In this document: positions 58,743 to 64,000 of the stretch, one piece after another
Layout of the letters: each line of letters begins with the position of its first letter
Position numbering within the stretch: the stretch's first letter is position 1
The notes under the pieces: generated by a model
Databases searched by the model: none
Told to the model about the DNA's origin: nothing
What the model saw: only the letters and a program-made list of their open reading frames with translations
Translations under genes and position numbers: made by a program
Source: Sabethes cyaneus
Taxonomy: Eukaryota; Arthropoda; Insecta; Diptera; Culicidae
Assembly (NCBI RefSeq): GCF_943734655.1
Contig: NC_071354.1
Span: 57,639,544-57,703,543, forward strand
Length of the DNA stretch: 64,000 nt
Reading direction: 5' to 3'

Positions 58743-61125
58743 TAATAAATAAATGTAAAACATTCGTCGTTGATAATAACTTTCTAGTTTAAGTTATTTC
58801 CCTCCATTTTGTTATTGAAAAACTATCCAGCAGCGTCGTGCTGATCAAACTTTAATCAAAATATTCCCACGCTAAGTGACTATGAGATCAACACTTGCAT
58901 AAACGGGCCATGTGGCAGTTTATTTTATATTTTGTTCCTTTCACGAATGAATAACCAATCATATTGGGCTTTCAAACCCAAAAATAAAAAATTCAATTAT
59001 TCAATTCGAGCAAGCTAAAAGAGCTTCATTTATAAATACAATATCCCTCCACTGGAGCTGTCATCTCAATCATAACCAGTTATCAAAAAACACAAAAAAA
59101 AACAATCGGACAACACCGCACCGCACCAGTCGGTGAAAAGTGGCCATCCAACGATTCATAATGTGCGCGTTTTCCCCGTCGAACGACGAAAAAAGCTTTT
59201 CCATTCCCACAGAGCGCTGTCGCCTCCTATTCGTAGCTTTCCACTGGACCGCCCGCCGGGCGATAAAAAAGTCACATTTAGTTTGTGTCATTTGTCTCCC
59301 GGGCACCTTCCACGAATCGGTGTAGATTATTCGGTGATGCTCATGCATTCAGCCAGTCTAGGTCTCCGGCCGTTGTCGTTGTCATCGTCGTCGCCATACC
59401 ACTTTGAAGTAACCACCAGGTTGACCGACAATGAAACTCGTTGAACGAATCAAGAATTATGAATTTTAATAATCAAGATTAAGCTAAACCGGACCGCCGC
59501 CGGGCCGCGTGATTGGCACTGTCCGAGAGATGCTTTTAAAGCACCATTCAACAAACGAGACAATTCGTTCGCTTTCGATGTGCCAATTACATTTCGTTTT
59601 CCATTATTTTGATTGCTATTTGCGATGTATTTACATGGTTGGCCAATGGTTTGAGGGCCAACCGGCTAGTTGGTTGATTCATGTTTACTCAGGATTGTAC
59701 ACCACACGTGCCTGTATGGGTCGAGTCCTATTGTGAGGCGGCCCTTTTGCTAAAGTAGAATCCAATTTGATCTACCTAATGGTGATGAAGTACTTTTGTT
59801 ATACTGTCCAATTTATCTGGTTTCGATATTCTCATTATAAAATTTCAACAGATGCTTTTCGTTAAGAACGAAAAATTTAATGAAATGGAATATATCACAC
59901 ACAGACCGTAAACAATATCATTTTCATGGTTTGTAAGTCAATTTTTTCAGTTCATTTAATTTTTCGCTCTTTACTTTTTCTTCTGATAAGAAATCTATTT
60001 TGTATGCAGGAGGTTTCTTCAGAGCCAATGTTTTAGAACCCCATTCTGACCCCATTTCAGTCTAAAATTAACTTTCTTCTCAGCGAGAAAAACCACTTTG
60101 ATTTTGAAACTTCTCTTGAAATTCGTTTTAGAGAGTTTAGGAGTAAACGATAAGCGACAGTATTCTAGAATTTTGGTTAGATTTTAATACCTCCGCTTTT
60201 CGCTTTAACGAGGGTAAAAGATGAATTTATTTTCCAACGTTAATATTTGAGTATGTGCGGAACCACAGCACCTGTTAATTTTAAATATTATTGTTTACAA
60301 GTAGTATCGGTTGTTTGAAAGACTGATCAAATAGATTTTGTTACACGTAATTTCTGATGATGGTCATTTGATGTCAAATTCAGTTAGTATACGATAGTTT
60401 ATAAGAGAATTTACGGCGATACTAACGAGACTTTAAATCCTGAGGAGATATTTTCACAGAGGGTTGTTTGGTAATTGTTCATATTGAAAACGATTATTTA
60501 ATGCAATGCTTACAAACGATTACCCCCAGGCGGTGATGTACGGTCGGGTACCAGCAAATGTTAAGACTTAAGAAATGTCGTCAAACACCAAGTGCTTTTA
60601 TAGATTCATCGGAGCTAAATATATCCGTAAAGCTCAGTTTGCTGTTTCAAATTGTACCCAATATTACATTGAATGAATATCACGTGGAAAATTTTACATA
60701 GGAGAAAAACTACCAAGCAAAAAGTATCTTTAAAATCAATTTTTTTATTTCCAATTTTTTCATTAGTTTCTAAGTGATCGGCGCGTCTTGTTTACATAAA
60801 AACATATGTAATGCTCATCGCACTTTTCAGCACCACCTTGAGAAAAAATCACCTTGGCTCTCATTTGATAGCCCTTTGCTTTGGTTTTCACAACAATAGA
60901 ACTTGTCTCTTCAAAGTATGTTTGCTTGAGAGTGCGATCGTTTTTTCCGTGCGATTCAGCAAATATAACTCGATCGGAGCATCTTTCGTTCGAGGAAAAT
61001 ATTAACATCAAAGCCTACCAATAATGCAGGCCCTACTAACAGAGAAATCAGACGGAAATTTAATCGAGCACACAGGGCTGGTGTAATCTACTGGAACTAG
61101 GAAAGGTGAAAATGACTTGAAACGT
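58743..61125. other. unassigned 2.4 kb, no gene recognised
   Basis: AT-rich ends with a balanced-GC segment at 59100-59740. Frames of up to 103 codons there overlap on both strands and show no domain. No element ends were found. A conserved non-coding or exonic segment at 59100-59500 is possible but unsupported. Confidence 0.35.
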
Positions 61126-61129
61126 CCAA

Positions 61130-61425
61130 GTTGACGGAATGACACAGCCAGAATTGCTTCCAATTCGTAGAAAAGTACATGCCTTGGACCGATGAAAGAA
61201 AGGATGTTGCTTTTTCGGATGAAAAAAGTTCAACTTTGATGGACCACATGGCTGGCAGTACTATTAGCACGATTTGCGCAATGATCTGGAAGTTACGATG
61301 AGGAGGTCTTTCCTTTCTAGGAAAGCTTTCTTTGCCATGGATTACAATGAAAATGAAGTCGGAGAACTACGTAGAAATGTTGGAGAAAAGCTTGATTGAA
61401 CAAGGCAAAGCGTTGATGGGTCCAA
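61130..61425 (+). pseudogene. Tc1-like transposase relic
   Basis: Reading across frames: FQFVEKYMPWTDERKDVAFS, then DEK with the first catalytic Asp (61150-61225). One frame away is KFNFDGPHGWQYY, a stop, then HDLRNDLEVTMRRSF (61227-61305). Last is KMKSENYVEMLEKSLIEQGK (61347-61405). The order and motifs match Tc1-like transposases around the first Asp. The second Asp, the Glu, both termini and the N-terminal DNA-binding part are missing. Confidence 0.7.
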
Positions 61426-61564
61426 ACTTTGATCGGTCCTGACTTTGATGGGTCTAGACACAAAAACATGAAGTTGATCCATTTTCAAAATGATTTTGAC
61501 TCTGTGCCTTAAACAACGGCTACGCCGACTGTTTCCGAAACCTTGGATCAAATAGGCACTTAGT

Positions 61565-61740
61565 TTTTTTGAACTAATGAAATCTCCAGGTCCGGAAGGC
61601 GTTCTACACATTTTTTTACAAAAAAATGTAATAATATCTGAGCCCATCAACTTTTCTCAAGCGGCTTTACTTTCTGGTGGAAAGTAAAAGTGGTGTTCAT
61701 AGCTAAAGCAGGAAAAAACTACAAGGTATGCAGCCCTAAG
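61565..61740 (+). pseudogene. possible LINE reverse transcriptase fragment
   Basis: KSPGPEGVLHIFLQKN (from about 61578) and, shifted, WWKVKVVFIAKAGKN (from about 61677) resemble the start of jockey/R1-type reverse transcriptases (SPGPDGI...LQK, then W-KVVFIPKAGK). Only about 60 codons are readable, so the call is tentative. Confidence 0.4.
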
Positions 61741-61999
61741 GGTTGTACGAAAGGACGACGTAGGACCAATAAGCATTGGTATAAGCAGTAAATCAATCAT
61801 TTATTAGCATCCCTGGCGTTTTATACTACAGGTTGCTGTTTATCAGCATTTTGGCTGCTTAGCTGTTGTAAATTAGCATTGACAATCCTATTTAAAATCT
61901 TATTGTCGGTAACTAGGTAATAAGAGGGCTAGTAGTAAAGTAGCCGCATATTTCGCCAAAATAGTTTTTAAGTAGCTTTTAAGGCGACTTCAACCATCA

Positions 62000-62645
62000 G
62001 ATGCCAAATTTGGTTCCATTTGCTTAATTAGTTCTCGAGTTATGAGGAAATTTGTGTTTCTTTTGTATAGGAGCCCCTCTTGGTAAAAGACGGATGGCTT
62101 TCAGTACATCATAGAAAAAATATCTGCCTTCTAAAAACTCCATATTCCAAATTTGGTTCCATTTGCTTGATTAGTTCTCGAGTTATGAGGAAATTTGTAT
62201 ATCATTTCTATGGGAGCCCCCCCCCCCTCTTAGAAGGGGAATGGATCTCAGTACACCAAAGGAAAAATTTTTACCTCCAAAAATCCTCACGTGCCAAATT
62301 TGGTTCCATTTGCTGGATTAGTTCTCGAGTTATGAGGAAATTTGTATTTCATTTGCATGGGAGCCCCCCTTCTAAAGAGGGGAGAGGTCTCAATTCACCA
62401 TAGAAAAAATTCTTGCCTTCTGAAACCCTCACACTCCAAATTTGCTCCATTTGCTTGAATAGTTCTCGAGTCATGAGGAAATTTGTATTTCATTTGCACG
62501 GGAGTGCCCCCTCTTGAAGAGAAGAGGAATCTTAATTTACCATAGAAAAATTCTTGCCTTCTGAAACCCCCACATGCCAAATTTGCTTCCATTTGCTTGA
62601 TTAATTCTCGAGTTTTGAGAAAATATGTGTTTCATTTTTATAGGA
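62000..62645 (-). repeat. Helitron-like minisatellite fragment (copy F)
   Basis: About five units with the ATGCCAAATTTGGTTCCATT core (near 62001, 62146, 62291, 62436 and 62577) and the AGTTATGAGGAAATTTGTAT and GGGAGCCCCC pieces. Neither the TC nor the CTAG end, nor the tetranucleotide tract, is present. A stripped array. Confidence 0.8.
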
Positions 62646-62881
62646 CCCCTCCGCTTTCTTACACCCTTCATAAAATTGCTCTCTTATCCGCTCCATAAAA
62701 TTGCTGGTCATTTTATCTATCCAACGGCATATAAACTGTTCAGTTTCGTTCAGGAGTTTAGGTGTTATTACCATTTGAAATCTTTCATTCAAACGTTACA
62801 CTTCTATTTTCGTTTTCACAAAGTGCTACCCAGTCCCAGTATAGTAAACAAAGACGTAGTCCTACGTCAAAAGACAAAACT
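62646..62881 (-). repeat. sequence with the GACGTAGGACTACGTC palindrome
   Basis: Between the minisatellite fragment and the hairpin. Near 62852 it contains GACGTAGTCCTACGTC, the palindrome also found at about 34619. A 63-codon minus-strand frame (62601-62792) is unrecognised. Probably the remnant of an interspersed element, family unknown. Confidence 0.35.
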
Positions 62882-63300
62882 ATTAATATTTATTTTGAAA
62901 CGATGATTCTACAATTGATGAAGGGACGGTAAGGGAAAGTAATGAAGGATTTTTTTTTTTTTTTTTTTTGTCGGGAATGAAGGGGAAGGGTGGAAAGGGG
63001 GGGGGGGGTAATAGGTAGCTATGGTACACGGGTACCAGTGAGCGACACGCCCTGGCAGGTGTTGTGGGTTCAAATCCGGTTATAATCTATGATTACAGCT
63101 TGGTTCGACTCATGCACCTTCCAGCATTGGACAAAAGATAGGAGTCACAACGACAACTTGTTAACCATAGCTACCTATTACCCCCCCCCCTTTCCACCCT
63201 TCCCCTTCATTCCCGAAAAAAAAAAAAAAAAATCCTTCATTACTTTCCCTTACCGTCCCTTCATCAATTGTAGAATCATCGTTTCAAAATAAATATTAAT
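62882..63300. mobile_element. 419-bp hairpin element with LINE-like arms and a tRNA-like loop
   Basis: Left arm 62882-63025 (ATTAATATTTATTTTGAAAC ... ATAGGTAGCTATGGT) pairs with right arm 63164-63300 almost perfectly apart from the lengths of the T-run and G-run. The arm piece ACAATTGATGAAGGGACGGT followed by AAAGTAATGAA resembles the 5' region of the LOA LINE at about 44998 (ACAATTGACGAAGGGATGG, AAAGTAATGAA). The 138-bp loop includes GGTTCAAATCC, an exact Pol III B-box fit, after ACACGCCCTGGCAGGTGT. The A box is unclear. Confidence 0.7.
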
Positions 63301-64000
63301 ATATGCCTGACCGCATTTCAAGGTCATGACTAAAGTCACGAGTTTGGTCAAGACAAAACTATGCCAAAGGCTTTCTGCTTATCAAAACTTCTCAAGTGCA
63401 TCACTGCATCACTTGACATATTTTATACTTTTCGCCATAAAATAAAAACAAATTGATATTTTTAACATTTTGTAACATTTTTTTGAAGGAAATTGGATAC
63501 AGTTTAATCAAAAATATCATATTAAGTATTTGAGCGTTGTAATTTGATGCAATAGCATCTCAAAGTTGAAAATTGGACTGATTTTGCGGGGTAATTCTAG
63601 GCTGATTCGGGTTAAACGATGTTCACACGTAAATAGAAGTTCTCGAGCGGTTTGGTAATTGGTGGCCAATGTACTCCTATCGCAGATTGGTTATGTGACC
63701 ATTGACTTGTGATTAGTCTATTTCAAAGGAACGGGGCCTTTCCCCGAAAACCCGCGCTGAGTATCGCGGCTAACACGCTGACGCGTGACGAACAATGTCA
63801 CCAGTGTTGCCACATATTCATCTGTACTGGAAGGTACAAAAATCTTTTTCATCTTTACTTTTGCTTTCAAAAATCTGTACCAAAATCTATACCGCAAAGT
63901 TGGTTTGTTACATACCTGGTTTATTTGCTTTAAAAAATACAAAAATCGCAAATTACTGATTTCTTTGATGATATTGGTACATAACCTTAAAGATAGACAC
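63301..64000. other. unassigned flank, no gene recognised
   Basis: AT-rich sequence with overlapping frames of about 75 codons near 63709-63951 and no known domain. Confidence 0.4.

Overview
This 64 kb window looks like non-coding nuclear DNA from an insect, most likely a culicine mosquito of Aedes type. That is inference, not a database match. It rests on the mix of mobile elements: a LOA/Lian-type LINE with RNase H, a DD37E Tc1/mariner element, a BEL/Pao retrotransposon whose gag begins with a PHD finger, several foldback MITEs, and Helitron-like elements carrying a minisatellite. I recognised no host protein-coding exon. Nearly every long open frame is either a transposon gene or an artefact of simple repeats.

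Layout, left to right. 1-9.6 kb: pieces of one LINE family, a 1.1 kb retroposed insertion between 22-bp target duplications, a 400-bp perfect-centre foldback, and a LINE copy split by a PIF/Harbinger-like MITE (TAA duplication) and a small TA-flanked MITE. 9.77-11.5 kb: Helitron-like copy A. 15.6-19.2 kb: a relic of the same family whose tetranucleotide tract has grown into a 1.6 kb satellite, followed by copy B. 19.2-19.9 kb: probable decayed LTR ends. 23.7-25.9 kb: a LINE relic with a hAT MITE in it (8-bp duplication), abutting a decayed BEL/Pao pol fragment. 28.9-32.6 kb: a MITE, then a BEL/Pao element holding gag, protease, a foreign LINE reverse-transcriptase segment and only a stump of its 3' LTR. 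33-36.4 kb: T-rich low-complexity DNA, a dispersed block, a tandem array and a MITE. 37.4-38.7 kb: a nearly intact DD37E transposon with one frameshift. 42.9-44.7 kb: Helitron-like copy C joined head-to-tail to truncated copy D. 45-50.5 kb: a decayed LOA LINE split by a 1015-bp solo LTR with a CAGT duplication. 53.8-56.3 kb: satellite, polypyrimidine tract, (ATC)n and a second copy of the dispersed block. 56.5-58.7 kb: Helitron-like copy E. 61-63.3 kb: a Tc1-like relic, a minisatellite fragment, and a 419-bp hairpin whose arms resemble the LOA LINE 5' region and whose loop has a tRNA-like B box.

The elements do not work together as a system. They record nested insertion: young units (solo LTR, DD37E element, hAT and Harbinger-like MITEs) sit inside older LINE copies, and their duplications allow the empty site to be read back. 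The most unusual feature is the Helitron-like family. Four end-defined copies obey the A|TC...CTAG|T rule, and each carries an array of about 141-bp units whose number varies from about 7 to 12.
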